DNA of 31,970 bases. Origin: CAVPRW01 sp046727435 [NCBI: bacterium] (GTDB taxonomy: Bacteria > Tectomicrobia > Entotheonellia > J063). The position numbers and the translations under genes were made by a program. This document shows positions 1 to 7,635 of the stretch, in pieces. Under the pieces are notes generated by a model that saw only the letters and a list, made by a program, of their open reading frames with translations, searched no databases and was not told the DNA's origin. The stretch lies in the NCBI GenBank assembly GCA_046727435.1, contig JBKPCR010000444.1, positions 1-31,970 of the forward strand, in the 5' to 3' direction. Every line of letters starts with the position of its first letter. Within the stretch, counting starts at the first letter, position 1.

Positions 1-78
1 GCCAGGCCTGATACTAAGCACTCTCTTCTGAAATCCTATGTGTTAGAAGACGCTGAGCTTTTGGAGGAATGCATTGCC

Positions 79-642
79 ATGATTCCGGCAACTCAGATCA
101 AGAAGGGGATGGTCATCATCCATAACGGTGAACTGCACCAAGTCGTGAGTTTCCATCATGTCACACCCGGAAATTGGCGTGGCATGGTGCAAACGAAGCT
201 TCGCAATCTGAAGACGGGGTCCATTATCGAAAATCGGTTCCGGTCAGAGGATCGTATCGACCGCGCCACCCTGGAGCAACATGAGATGGAGTACTTGTAT
301 CAGGATGGCGACCAATTCTGCTTTATGAACACCGAAACTTATGAGCAGGTGTTCCTCAATAAAGATACACTCGAAGATACCCTGCCGTTCCTCAAGCCAA
401 ACACGAAGATTGCCGTCGACTTCTACGAGGGGAGAGCGATTAACATCGATCTACCGATGACGGTAGCTCTCGAAGTCGTCGAAACCGAACCTGGCATCAA
501 AGGCGCGACTGCCACGCGCACGACCAAACCCGCGACGTTAGAAACCGGCTTAGTGGTACAGGTCCCGGTGTTCATCGATCGCGGCGACGTCATTCGCGTC
601 GACACGTCGGACAAGAAATACATCGAGCGCGCCAACAAGTAA
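79..642 (+). CDS. efp: Translation elongation factor P (EF-P)
   Basis: EF-P binds the ribosome between the P and E sites and relieves stalling at polyproline stretches. The 187-residue product has the usual family length. It shows the N-terminal KOW-like domain, the central OB domain and the C-terminal OB domain ending in a [16 protein letters not shown] block and a DVIRVDT block. An in-frame ATG lies 13 codons upstream at 40, but the ATG at 79 follows a GGAGG at 63-67 and gives the standard N-terminus, so 79 is preferred. The loop that carries the modified lysine or arginine in other bacteria reads TPGNWRGM. Counting from the PG, asparagine occupies the place of E. coli Lys34. No EpmA/EpmB/EpmC or EarP-type modification gene is in the window. 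The identification is firm; the modification state is unknown. Bases 1-78 hold no other recognisable feature. Confidence 0.95.
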   Translation: MIPATQIKKGMVIIHNGELHQVVSFHHVTPGNWRGMVQTKLRNLKTGSIIENRFRSEDRIDRATLEQHEMEYLYQDGDQFCFMNTETYEQVFLNKDTLEDTLPFLKPNTKIAVDFYEGRAINIDLPMTVALEVVETEPGIKGATATRTTKPATLETGLVVQVPVFIDRGDVIRVDTSDKKYIERANK

Positions 643-704
643 GGATTATGGAACCGGCCCACAGCGGCGCGACAAGCATGGTCCAGGGGTTGGCCGGGGG
701 CTGG

Positions 705-722
705 TGACGCCGTTGCGCGTCA
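705..722. terminator. Small hairpin between convergent efp and SIS genes
   Basis: TGACGC at 705-710 and GCGTCA at 717-722 form a perfect 6-bp stem around a 6-nt loop. It sits in the 100-bp gap between two convergent genes, where a bidirectional terminator would be expected. No T-tract follows on either strand, so intrinsic termination is only a possibility. Confidence 0.25.
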
Positions 723-742
723 TCGCGACCCAGGAGGTGCTT

Positions 743-1912
743 TTAGTGCTCTCCTGACGAACCCCCAACACCGGATGACCACTCCGCGACATCCCGGATG
801 ATGTGGCTGTCGGTGATACGGCCGCGTCCGACCCCTATCCCACGCCCATCCGCACGGAAGAAGCGCTCCTCACCAACATAGGCCAGATGGCAGGCCAACA
901 GCTCCCCCGGCATCGACGTTAGTATGGGTGAGAACGCTTCATCGACCCTACCGTAGATGCCGAAATAATGAGCCACCCGATCCTTGAGCGCACTCTCATC
1001 ATGCGTCCCAACGACCGTGCATAAGCCGGTCAGCCCCTGGATGATCGCTGCCAGTTCGAGCACACGATCGAAGCACCGCCCCGGCGGGGCGATGAGCAGC
1101 GTAGGAAGGTTCGGCGATTTCAGGAAAAATTGGATGTGGGCCCATTCCTCGAGCTCCTGGGCGATGGCATTCACACCACAGGCCTCGACCAGCTTTGCCG
1201 CCGAAAACAAGGCATTTGCATAGCTTGGTCCGCCGCCGATGATCAGGAACTGCCCTATCTCTCGCCACTGCTCGGCTAAAGTCCGCGCCAGGCGATTCGT
1301 CTCATCAAGGCTCGCCTCCAGGATATCCGCGGTATCACGCAGGGTTTTTTTTAGGGCGGCCGCCTGGTTCCGATCCAATACCTCACGGCACTCACCGACG
1401 TAGATTGCCGCCAACATGAGGAGCAGTTGTGCCTGGGTGTAGGAGCGCACGCCAGGGGTTTGCCCACCCGTCTGCAGCTGGCGCGCAAGAATCCACTGCG
1501 CTTCGCGGGTAATCGGGCTTTCAGGATTTCCGCTTATGGCCACGGTATCCATGCCATGTGCTCTGGCCAGCGCCACGGTCTCGATGGTTCTGGAGACTCT
1601 CCCGGAATGAGACACACTGAAGACCACGGCCGGTGGCGTCATCGACGGAATCGCATAACGACCTCCTTGCAGCGACGGCTGGACGTCTACCGCAAGACCA
1701 GTCCATGTTTCAAAGGCGAGCTCGCTAGCCAGGCCAGCGTAGTATGAGTCACCGCAGCCGGTCAACAGCACGCGTGTCCACCGCCGGCAGGCGTCGCGCG
1801 GCAAAATGGAGCGAACCAGATCATCCAAGGCCTCCAGATTATCCCGGATAAACGCCGGGCGATTTAACACTTCCTCGTACATCGGCCGTCGCGGGTCGTC
1901 CACAGGAATCAT
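743..1912 (-). CDS. SIS-domain sugar isomerase (GlmS C-terminal-like / fructosamine deglycase-like)
   Basis: SIS domains bind phosphosugars and catalyse aldose-ketose isomerisation or deglycation. The 389-residue protein has two SIS modules. The first carries LLTGCGDSYYAG and the later FSVSHSGRV stretch typical of GlmS C-terminal and FrlB-like proteins; the second carries FLIIGGGPSYANA and an AQELEEWAH stretch. There is no N-terminal glutamine amidotransferase domain, so it is not a complete glucosamine-6-phosphate synthase. A deglycase or amino-sugar isomerase role is more likely. The ATG at 1912 follows a GGAGGGAGG ribosome site; a start nine codons upstream at 1939 is less likely. It is transcribed divergently from the LysR gene, which may regulate it. 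Its exact substrate cannot be read from sequence. Confidence 0.8.
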   Translation of the reverse strand: MIPVDDPRRPMYEEVLNRPAFIRDNLEALDDLVRSILPRDACRRWTRVLLTGCGDSYYAGLASELAFETWTGLAVDVQPSLQGGRYAIPSMTPPAVVFSVSHSGRVSRTIETVALARAHGMDTVAISGNPESPITREAQWILARQLQTGGQTPGVRSYTQAQLLLMLAAIYVGECREVLDRNQAAALKKTLRDTADILEASLDETNRLARTLAEQWREIGQFLIIGGGPSYANALFSAAKLVEACGVNAIAQELEEWAHIQFFLKSPNLPTLLIAPPGRCFDRVLELAAIIQGLTGLCTVVGTHDESALKDRVAHYFGIYGRVDEAFSPILTSMPGELLACHLAYVGEERFFRADGRGIGVGRGRITDSHIIRDVAEWSSGVGGSSGEH

Positions 1913-2173
1913 CACATCCCTCCCTCCGAGGGCAAGCAATCGTGGGTCAAGGCCACCGTCATACGACGGGGGTCACTCTCATGAGAACGGGGCAAGAGGA
2001 TTGACAGGCGAGCCGGTGCTGCACCGATCGGTGTCATTACAACGGACTCGGGCTCCTCATCTGCAAGGGAGTACCCCATGGCGCCCTCTTTATAGCACGA
2101 GCGCGTTATGCGGCCAATATGCAATGCCTTCGGCCAACAGACACGGCCGATGCGAATGCACCAGATACCTGCG

Positions 2174-2185
2174 AGCACATGTGCT
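2174..2185. promoter_or_regulatory. Perfect 12-bp palindrome upstream of the LysR gene
   Basis: AGCACATGTGCT is a perfect palindrome lying 8 bp before the larger LysR-operator candidate. It sits in the 535-bp divergent intergenic region between the SIS and LysR genes. It could bind a dimeric regulator. There is no functional evidence. Confidence 0.35.
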
Positions 2186-2192
2186 GGCGTGG

Positions 2193-2225
2193 TATCATAT
2201 ATTATTTCAATATGGCTGATAGAAT
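2193..2225 (+). promoter_or_regulatory. Candidate LysR operator overlapping an extended -10 promoter
   Basis: An imperfect inverted repeat has outer arms TATCA (2193-2197) and TGATA (2217-2221) and inner arms ATATT (2199-2203) and AATAT (2209-2213). It overlaps TGATAGAAT at 2217-2225, an extended -10 (TGn plus five of six TATAAT bases). LysR-type regulators typically bind A/T-rich dyads that overlap their own promoter. The placement therefore fits autoregulation and possibly divergent control of the SIS gene. No good -35 hexamer is visible. Confidence 0.45.
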
Positions 2226-2374
2226 TTTTCGCTGCTAAGCTTATCTTGGCACAGACCAACGCTGGAGAGCCTTGTCGGCAGCGTCCCTGAGGGTGTGACA
2301 GATATTGTAAGGACGTTCATGGTGAATCCGCTTTCGGCATATGGAGGTCGTGGAGATTGGATAGTGTTCTCCTT

Positions 2375-2395
2375 TCATATGTTGTTTCAATAGGG
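2375..2395 (+). promoter_or_regulatory. Second copy of the operator-like element (imperfect 21-bp direct repeat)
   Basis: Bases 2375-2395 match 2195-2215 at 18 of 21 positions. The shared core is TCATAT, then an 8/10 match ending in TTTCAA, then a 4/5 match. The two copies are exactly 180 bp apart, and this one lies about 50 bp before the LysR start codon. Two spaced copies suggest cooperative binding or looping by the LysR protein. Confidence 0.45.
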
Positions 2396-2447
2396 AATTG
2401 ACTCGAGAGGGTCCCAGCAGTAACTCTATCGGAAGGGAGGGAGCGCG

Positions 2448-3407
2448 TTGGATCTTCCAGAAACTCGTCATCTCGTCGCGTTCACGACGGTCCTGGAAGC
2501 AGGCGGATTCACCAGGGCGGCGGAAGCTCTGAACCTCACACAATCAGCCCTCAGCCATCAAATCAAAACGCTGGAGGAACTACTCGGCGTCGAGGTGTTT
2601 GCGCGCATCGGCAAGCGTACCATGTTGACCCAAGCCGGGGAGATTCTTCTCAAACACGCCACGGTCGTTCTACGGGAGTTGGCAGAAGCGCGCCAATCCC
2701 TGCTCGAGCTGCGCGACCCTGGGCGGGGACGGCTGCGCATCAGTGCGGCGGGCCATAGCTGCTACCTGTTGCTCCCCCGTATTCTGCGGGAGTTTAAGGC
2801 TGCCTATCCCCGCGTCGAGTTGAGTGTTGCAGCCGACTATACTGGCGAGGCCGTGCATCACCTCCTCGAAGGGCTGTTGGACATTGCTCTCCTCGTCGCC
2901 CCCCCGCCGGTTCGTGGGCTGGCTTTTGAACCATTAGCCGAGGATGAGCTACTTGTCATCGCCCCCGCCGAGCACCCGTGGGCCAAACGCCGCCGTGTCC
3001 GCTGGGGGGAGTTAGCCACCCAGGTTTTGATCACCTACAATAAGGCCAGCCATACGTATCAACTGCTCTTAGATCGCCTCGCCAAAGAAGAAGCTGGCAC
3101 CCCTAAGACTATGGAGGTGCGAGAAGCTGAGGCGATTACCGAGATGGTCAAAGTCGGCTTGGGTATTGCCGTGCTACCGCCGTGGGTCGTGCGTGCTGAC
3201 CTGCAAGCACGGAGGCTAGTAGCGTTGCCACTCGGTCGCACAGGCCTGAAACGTTCATGGGCTATTGCCTATGTCCAGGGCCGCCAGTTACCGCCCTATA
3301 GCCAGGCATTCATTCGCATCTGCCGGGAGCGCTTTTCCACCCTCATAGAGCCCGATGGGTTGGAGAAGATCGACGCGGAGCTTCCCCACATGGCCACGAT
3401 GTGGTAG
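2448..3407 (+). CDS. LysR-family transcriptional regulator
   Basis: A 319-residue LysR-type regulator. The N-terminal winged helix-turn-helix covers about residues 1-65, with FTRAAEALNLTQSALSHQIK as the recognition region. It is followed by a linker helix and an effector-binding domain of periplasmic-binding-protein fold (about 90-295), including GLGIAVLPPWVV, typical of the family. It starts with TTG at 2448 after a strong GGAAGGGAGGGAG ribosome site. The HTH begins immediately, so no alternative start is needed. It is divergent from the SIS gene and convergent with the UGSC selenoprotein operon. The upstream region carries two operator-like repeats, which fits autoregulation. The inducer is unknown. 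Confidence 0.92.
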   Translation: MDLPETRHLVAFTTVLEAGGFTRAAEALNLTQSALSHQIKTLEELLGVEVFARIGKRTMLTQAGEILLKHATVVLRELAEARQSLLELRDPGRGRLRISAAGHSCYLLLPRILREFKAAYPRVELSVAADYTGEAVHHLLEGLLDIALLVAPPPVRGLAFEPLAEDELLVIAPAEHPWAKRRRVRWGELATQVLITYNKASHTYQLLLDRLAKEEAGTPKTMEVREAEAITEMVKVGLGIAVLPPWVVRADLQARRLVALPLGRTGLKRSWAIAYVQGRQLPPYSQAFIRICRERFSTLIEPDGLEKIDAELPHMATMW

Positions 3408-3427
3408 GGACGACATCCAAGTGGTGG

Positions 3428-3458
3428 TCTCGCTGGCTATGCAGGAGCCAGACCGAGA
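3428..3458. terminator. Strong hairpin between convergent LysR and UGSC genes
   Basis: TCTCG plus CTGGCT (3428-3438) pair with AGCCAG (3446-3451) and CGAGA (3454-3458) around a 7-nt loop. This gives an 11-bp stem with a 2-nt bulge. It lies in the 90-bp gap between two convergent stop codons, the expected place for a bidirectional terminator. No clear T-tract flanks it. Confidence 0.45.
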
Positions 3459-3497
3459 GGAAGGCCCCCTCGGCTTGGCTATTGAGATGGGGACCCG

Positions 3498-4043
3498 CTA
3501 GTGCGGTAGGTGCTTCCCCAAGAGAATATCAACGATTTGCGGCACGATGTCGCGGGCACGCTGATCGAGCTGTTCGTCGGTGAGGTTGGCGATGGGGTGG
3601 GGCATCGCCAAGTATTGATAATCTGGCACTCCCCAGGCTTCTGCCATCGCCCTACCGGTAGCGTGGAATACGTCGGTAATGATCGAAGCGGCTGGGACGC
3701 CGCGCTTCTCAAACACAATGCCATCGAGCACACTGCCCGAGCTGCAAGAGCCTCAGTCTCCCACCCCGGCAATGACCACATCGCACTCGGCCAAGATGTC
3801 GCGAATGATCTCTTCATGTGCGGGCACACCGGAGCTCCGTTTGCGCCGCATGAGCATCCCTTGTACGCCGTACTCGTCCTGGAGGATCTTGCCGATTTTC
3901 AACAGTAAGGTATCCGAGTTGTATTTGGTGTTTTCCACCAGGCCTACCTTCTTGCCTTGTAGGCTGGCCGGCCGGGGAGCATAGCGCAGGGCTTGCTCCT
4001 TGGGCGTGATCGTGGGGTCAAAGATCCGTATCCGCTTGTCCAT
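3498..4043 (-). CDS. UGSC-family selenoprotein (in-frame TGA read as selenocysteine)
   Basis: This is one reading frame of 181 residues interrupted only by a TGA at 3755-3753. Translated through, the region reads AGVGD-U-GSCSSGSVLDG. This is the UGSC motif that gives the family its name; selenocysteine-containing members are known. Residues before the TGA (97th codon) and after it both match the family, so it is not two genes. A hairpin fitting bacterial SECIS rules begins 12 nt after the TGA. Start ATG 4043 follows AGGAGG. The redox role of the U-G-S-C pair is presumed; the reaction is unknown. It is the last gene of a minus-strand unit, 45 nt after the 4089-5132 gene. If the host lacks SelA/B/C/D the TGA would terminate translation. 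That cannot be tested here. Confidence 0.85.
3724..3740 (-). promoter_or_regulatory. Candidate bacterial SECIS element
   Basis: On the mRNA (minus strand), TCGGGCA (3740-3734) pairs with TGCTCGA (3730-3724), closing a 3-nt loop GTG (3733-3731). This is a 7-bp stem with one G-U pair. There are 19 nt between the TGA and the loop. Published bacterial SECIS rules ask for a 4-16 bp stem, a 3-14 nt loop with G in its first two positions, and 16-37 nt from UGA. All three are met. Confidence 0.65.
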
Positions 4044-4088
4044 ACGCTCCTCCTAGTTCAGGAGATGACTCCACCCATACCCCGCCGC

Positions 4089-5132
4089 TCATGGGCGGCG
4101 GATCTCCTTCGTGACGCTCTGCGAAGCGTTCTTACCCCCCCATCCAGGGATGAAGGCCGAAAACACGCCTGCCTTACTGCCAGCGGCGATCACGATGATG
4201 TCTTCCGGCGTTTGCACTAACGGCCGCATCGTCGTCTCATCCTCCGGGAGGACGGCGCCGGGCATACGATTCGTCCGCTTTAAATGGGCGATGCTGTTGT
4301 GGGTATGGTCGAAGAGAAACTGTTTGATATCGGCCTTCGACCAGCGATCGTCACCGATCACCCGCATGTGCTCGCCGGCAATCACCACGGCGTACTGTGG
4401 TTGCCCGGTGACGCTGCCAGAAATACGCATGCCATCAGCCAGGGTAGTCAGCACGCCCGCTGCGGTATTGCTGAGTTGGTTGCCGATCTGATGCGGTGCT
4501 AGGGCTGCGAACACGGTGACGGCGTTTTGCTCAGGGCGAAACCCACGCTCCACGTGCACCGGCGGCCAGGGGCTTTCGGCCTCATTTTCGGCGATGCAAT
4601 AGGTGTATTTTCCGGGGTGGCCCAAGGTGCTGCGGTCCAGCTTCCCCGGCAGTGTGCCGATCGCGTTGCGCATGATCAATCGTACCGCACGCCCGATCGT
4701 GGCATTGGCCCGCCAACCCGGCCCGAACAGATTATCGCCGCAATTGATATCCAGCTCACGGGCGATGGGACCGTTGACCAGCATGAACACCGCCGAACCG
4801 CCCGTGCTCGCTGCCGGCCCATGATAGCCATATGGCGGGTCACCAATAGCCTCGATTGCCGCCACCACCACTGGCATATATTCAGGCTTGCAGCCGGCCA
4901 TGACCGCATTGATCGCCACCTTCTCGGCGGTGACGCTGATCTGGCGGTTTTCAATAAAAGCAATCTCCTGTCCCGGCTCCAGTCTACCGGCTTCCAGCAT
5001 GGCGCGAATGTTGGCTTCAGTGGGCGGAACCACGGGCAGGCCATCGGTCCAACCCTTCTCGTAATAAAACTCGATCGCTTCTGCCGTGTCGCTGACCTCA
5101 TAGGCGTGCGATTGCAGATTGGCGGAGCTCAT
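4089..5132 (-). CDS. Conserved protein of unknown function, partner of the UGSC selenoprotein
   Basis: A 347-residue soluble protein with no signal peptide or membrane segment. It begins with an acidic segment and a GWTDGLPVVPPTE motif. It then carries NCGDNLFGPGWRANATIG, with a conserved-looking cysteine in a glycine-rich setting, and a C-terminal AGSKAGVFSAFIPGWGG region. I do not recognise a named enzyme family. The start at 5132 is chosen because GGGAGAG lies 6 nt upstream; a start at 5147 has no such site. It lies 45 nt before the UGSC gene and 89 nt after the aldo/keto reductase. Co-transcription with the selenoprotein suggests they form one redox enzyme or share a substrate. That is inference. 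Confidence 0.7.
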   Translation of the reverse strand: MSSANLQSHAYEVSDTAEAIEFYYEKGWTDGLPVVPPTEANIRAMLEAGRLEPGQEIAFIENRQISVTAEKVAINAVMAGCKPEYMPVVVAAIEAIGDPPYGYHGPAASTGGSAVFMLVNGPIARELDINCGDNLFGPGWRANATIGRAVRLIMRNAIGTLPGKLDRSTLGHPGKYTYCIAENEAESPWPPVHVERGFRPEQNAVTVFAALAPHQIGNQLSNTAAGVLTTLADGMRISGSVTGQPQYAVVIAGEHMRVIGDDRWSKADIKQFLFDHTHNSIAHLKRTNRMPGAVLPEDETTMRPLVQTPEDIIVIAAGSKAGVFSAFIPGWGGKNASQSVTKEIRRP

Positions 5133-5221
5133 CGCAGACTCTCCCACAGTCGAGGCTCATACCCTGCTGCTACCCGCGTCGGAATAGCGCCTATCATACA
5201 CCTCATGCATGCCCGGTGCAA

Positions 5222-6223
5222 TCAAACTCTCGGCGCCGGGAACGCAGCCCAGGCCTGCTCGAGGTGCCGCATGGCGGCGGCAGGCAGTGCCCCTCGCGCC
5301 GATGCCGTAATGGCTTGCTCGAGATGTTCGAGGCTGGAATAGCCAACTAGGACGGTCGACATCTCCGGCTTGCTCCAGGCAAATCGCATCGACGCCTCGA
5401 CCAGGCTGTCGGCATGACCTTCCGCTGTGAGGAAATGTAGCGTCTGCGCTAGCTGCACATCGGCCTGGTAATCCACCCCGGTGCCAATCGGGGCGACGCT
5501 GGGCACGGCAATCGGGTGACGCTCCATGACGCCGGACAATGCGCCAGCCGCCAGCACGCGGATACCAATGCAACCCATACGTTTGGAAGCTGCACGGTCG
5601 AGAAGCTGGCCGAAATCTTGGTTGGGAAACCCGGCGGGCACCGGTCGCCCGGCGCTCGGGTTGAGGAGGTTGTAACACACCTGAGCGGTGTAGAGGGCAC
5701 CGCTATCGATCACCTCATGTAGGGCTGCCGTGTCACCGACAGCCGTGATGCCATAATACTTCACCTTGCCCTGCGCCTGTAGGGCCTGGAAGGCCGTGAC
5801 CACATCACTCAGCACATCCGAGACGCCGAGACCGGCGTCCTGTGACTCGCGTTGACGAGCGATGTGGTTGTGCAGTTGGATGAGATCAACCGATTCGCGG
5901 CCCAGACGTTGCAAGCTGGTCTCGACCGAGCGGGTGATGGCGCTACGCACGTCACCGAATGCCTCTGGTGGAACCCGTACCTTGGTCCCGACATACACCT
6001 CCGCCTTGAGCTCACGGAGCACTTGCCCCAGATTCTGTTCCGATTGCCCATTGCCGTAGGATGGAGCGGTATCGAAGTAATTGATCCCCGCTTCCATGGC
6101 GCGGGCCACGGCGCGCACACGGTCCTGATGGGCGCCACGAATAATCAGCCCGCCGACATTGCCGCAACCGAAGCCCAGCATCGACACTCGCAGTCCGGTT
6201 CGCCCTAATTCACGGTACTCCAT
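5222..6223 (-). CDS. Aldo/keto reductase
   Basis: An NADPH-dependent carbonyl or sugar-aldehyde reductase of the aldo/keto reductase superfamily, 333 residues. The catalytic tetrad is visible: Asp and Tyr in YFDTAPSYGNGQSE, Lys in VGTKV, and His in LIQLHNH. The N-terminus MEYRELGRTGLRVS is the classic family opening. The ATG at 6223 follows GAGAGGAG, so the 26-codon upstream extension is rejected. It lies 13 nt after the stop of the dehydrogenase gene, so the two are almost certainly co-transcribed. Together with a sugar-dehydrogenase-type propeller it suggests oxidation and reduction of a sugar or aldehyde. The substrate is unknown. Confidence 0.9.
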   Translation of the reverse strand: MEYRELGRTGLRVSMLGFGCGNVGGLIIRGAHQDRVRAVARAMEAGINYFDTAPSYGNGQSEQNLGQVLRELKAEVYVGTKVRVPPEAFGDVRSAITRSVETSLQRLGRESVDLIQLHNHIARQRESQDAGLGVSDVLSDVVTAFQALQAQGKVKYYGITAVGDTAALHEVIDSGALYTAQVCYNLLNPSAGRPVPAGFPNQDFGQLLDRAASKRMGCIGIRVLAAGALSGVMERHPIAVPSVAPIGTGVDYQADVQLAQTLHFLTAEGHADSLVEASMRFAWSKPEMSTVLVGYSSLEHLEQAITASARGALPAAAMRHLEQAWAAFPAPRV

Positions 6224-6236
6224 GGTGGTTCTCCTC

Positions 6237-7388
6237 TCAACCTTTATACGTGATGCGATAGATGACGTCGGCACGATCATCGGACACGAGTAAAGACCCA
6301 TCCGGCATCACCAGTACATCGACAGGTCGTCCCCAGGCACGGCCCTCGTGCAGCCAGCCCTCGGCAAAGGGTTCATACGATACCGCCCGATCGTTGTCAA
6401 GCCGCACCAGCATCACGCGATAGCCACTGGGTATGGTGCGGTTCCAGGAGCCATGTTCGGCGATAAAGATCTGCTGGCGATATGCTTCCGGGAACATCGT
6501 ACCCGTATAAAAACGCATGCCGAGCGCCGCAACATGGGGACCGAGGTTCTGCACTGGCGCAGCGAACTCCGAGCACTGACGCTTGCTGCCAAACTCAGGG
6601 TCGGCAATACTCCCGCCGTGGCAATAGGGAAACCCAAAATGCATTCCTGGCCGTGGGGCACGATTCAACTCATCTGGAGGGCTATCATCGCCTAACCAAT
6701 CGCGCCCATTATCGGTGAACCAGAGCTCGTTGGTCTTGGGGTGCCAGTCAAACCCCACCGTATTGCGGATGCCACGGGCGAAAGTCTCCAAGTTCGTCCC
6801 GTCTGGTCGTAGACGCATAATGACAGCGTAGCGGTCTGGATTGCGCTGGCAGATATTGCACGGCGCCCCGACCGGCACATACAGTATGCCATCCGGTCCA
6901 AAACGGATGAATTTCCAGCCATGATGGCCATCCTTTGGGAACTTGTCATTCACCACCACCGGTTGTGACGAACTAGTGAGACGTCGTTCGACATCATCGA
7001 AGCGTAGCACTCGGTTTATTTCCGCGACGTAGAGCGCGCCATCCCGAAACGCCACACCATTGGGCGAATTCAACCCTCGTGCCAGGGTGATCACCTCATC
7101 GGCCTTCGCATCACCATTGCGATCCACCACTGCATAGACATTCCCTGCCGAGCGGGAGCCGACGAACACCGTACCGTTAGGGCTCAAGGTCATCGAGCGG
7201 GCATCTTTGACGCCGCTGGCATAGATGCTGATCTCAAACCCAGGCAGGAGTTTGATGCGCTCCAGTGGCAATGTCTGTGCGTCGATGCGGCAAACTAAGA
7301 GGGGTAATAACAAAAGCAGTAGCCAGAAAACCCCGGACGGACACCCATTCGGCCAACCCCAGCCCGAATTCTTGTAGAAGAAGACCAT
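6237..7388 (-). CDS. Exported PQQ-type sugar (sorbosone/glucose) dehydrogenase-like beta-propeller
   Basis: A 383-residue exported protein. An N-terminal signal peptide (hydrophobic run about residues 20-33, WLLLLLLPLL) is followed by a six-bladed propeller of the GSDH/sorbosone dehydrogenase family. Family hallmarks include DGILYVPVGAPCNICQ, FARGIRNTVGFDWHP, LWFTDNGRDWLGDD and an ending with WGRPVDVLVMPDGSLLVSDD. Members oxidise sugars or sugar aldehydes in the periplasm using PQQ, though some lack activity. ATG 7388 follows GAGGGGGG; an 11-codon upstream extension is rejected. The cysteine after LLV is not in a good lipobox, so I predict release rather than a lipoprotein. It is the first gene of the minus-strand unit ending with the UGSC selenoprotein. 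Confidence 0.85.
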   Translation of the reverse strand: MVFFYKNSGWGWPNGCPSGVFWLLLLLLPLLVCRIDAQTLPLERIKLLPGFEISIYASGVKDARSMTLSPNGTVFVGSRSAGNVYAVVDRNGDAKADEVITLARGLNSPNGVAFRDGALYVAEINRVLRFDDVERRLTSSSQPVVVNDKFPKDGHHGWKFIRFGPDGILYVPVGAPCNICQRNPDRYAVIMRLRPDGTNLETFARGIRNTVGFDWHPKTNELWFTDNGRDWLGDDSPPDELNRAPRPGMHFGFPYCHGGSIADPEFGSKRQCSEFAAPVQNLGPHVAALGMRFYTGTMFPEAYRQQIFIAEHGSWNRTIPSGYRVMLVRLDNDRAVSYEPFAEGWLHEGRAWGRPVDVLVMPDGSLLVSDDRADVIYRITYKG

Positions 7389-7511
7389 GAGACCCCCCTC
7401 ACTCCTTGGCGGCGTGCACAACTATCGCTTGCAGGCCTTCTCGCCGTGCCACACGGCAGAGAATCGGTTAGGTGGCGCGTGCATGTATTGGTATGCCTCC
7501 GGGGGGGAAGG

Positions 7512-7520
7512 TGTTAGAAT
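7512..7520 (+). promoter_or_regulatory. Candidate extended -10 promoter for the amidohydrolase at 7636
   Basis: TGTTAGAAT is TGn plus a five-of-six match to TATAAT. It lies about 115 bp before the start codon in the divergent gap between the dehydrogenase and amidohydrolase genes. No convincing -35 is present, which extended -10 promoters can do without. Confidence 0.35.
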
Positions 7521-7635
7521 GAAGCCCTGGAGGCGACCAGATGTGACCCAAGCGGCAGCAGGAGAGAGAAGAACCGCTGTCACGGCAGACCACCGCTGGA
7601 TACTCACTCGGCACTGCGTCGTTAAAGGAGCTGGC

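Noticed and set aside
743-1912. Full glucosamine-6-phosphate synthase (GlmS)
   Set aside because: The N-terminal glutamine amidotransferase domain is absent; only the SIS part is present.
3498-3731. Separate short gene downstream of the UGSC TGA
   Set aside because: It has no ribosome site, shares the frame with the upstream part, and completes the UGSC family sequence.
4527-5342. Long plus-strand open frame opposite the 4089-5132 gene
   Set aside because: Its product matches no family, it has no ribosome site, and it is a GC-rich antisense shadow.
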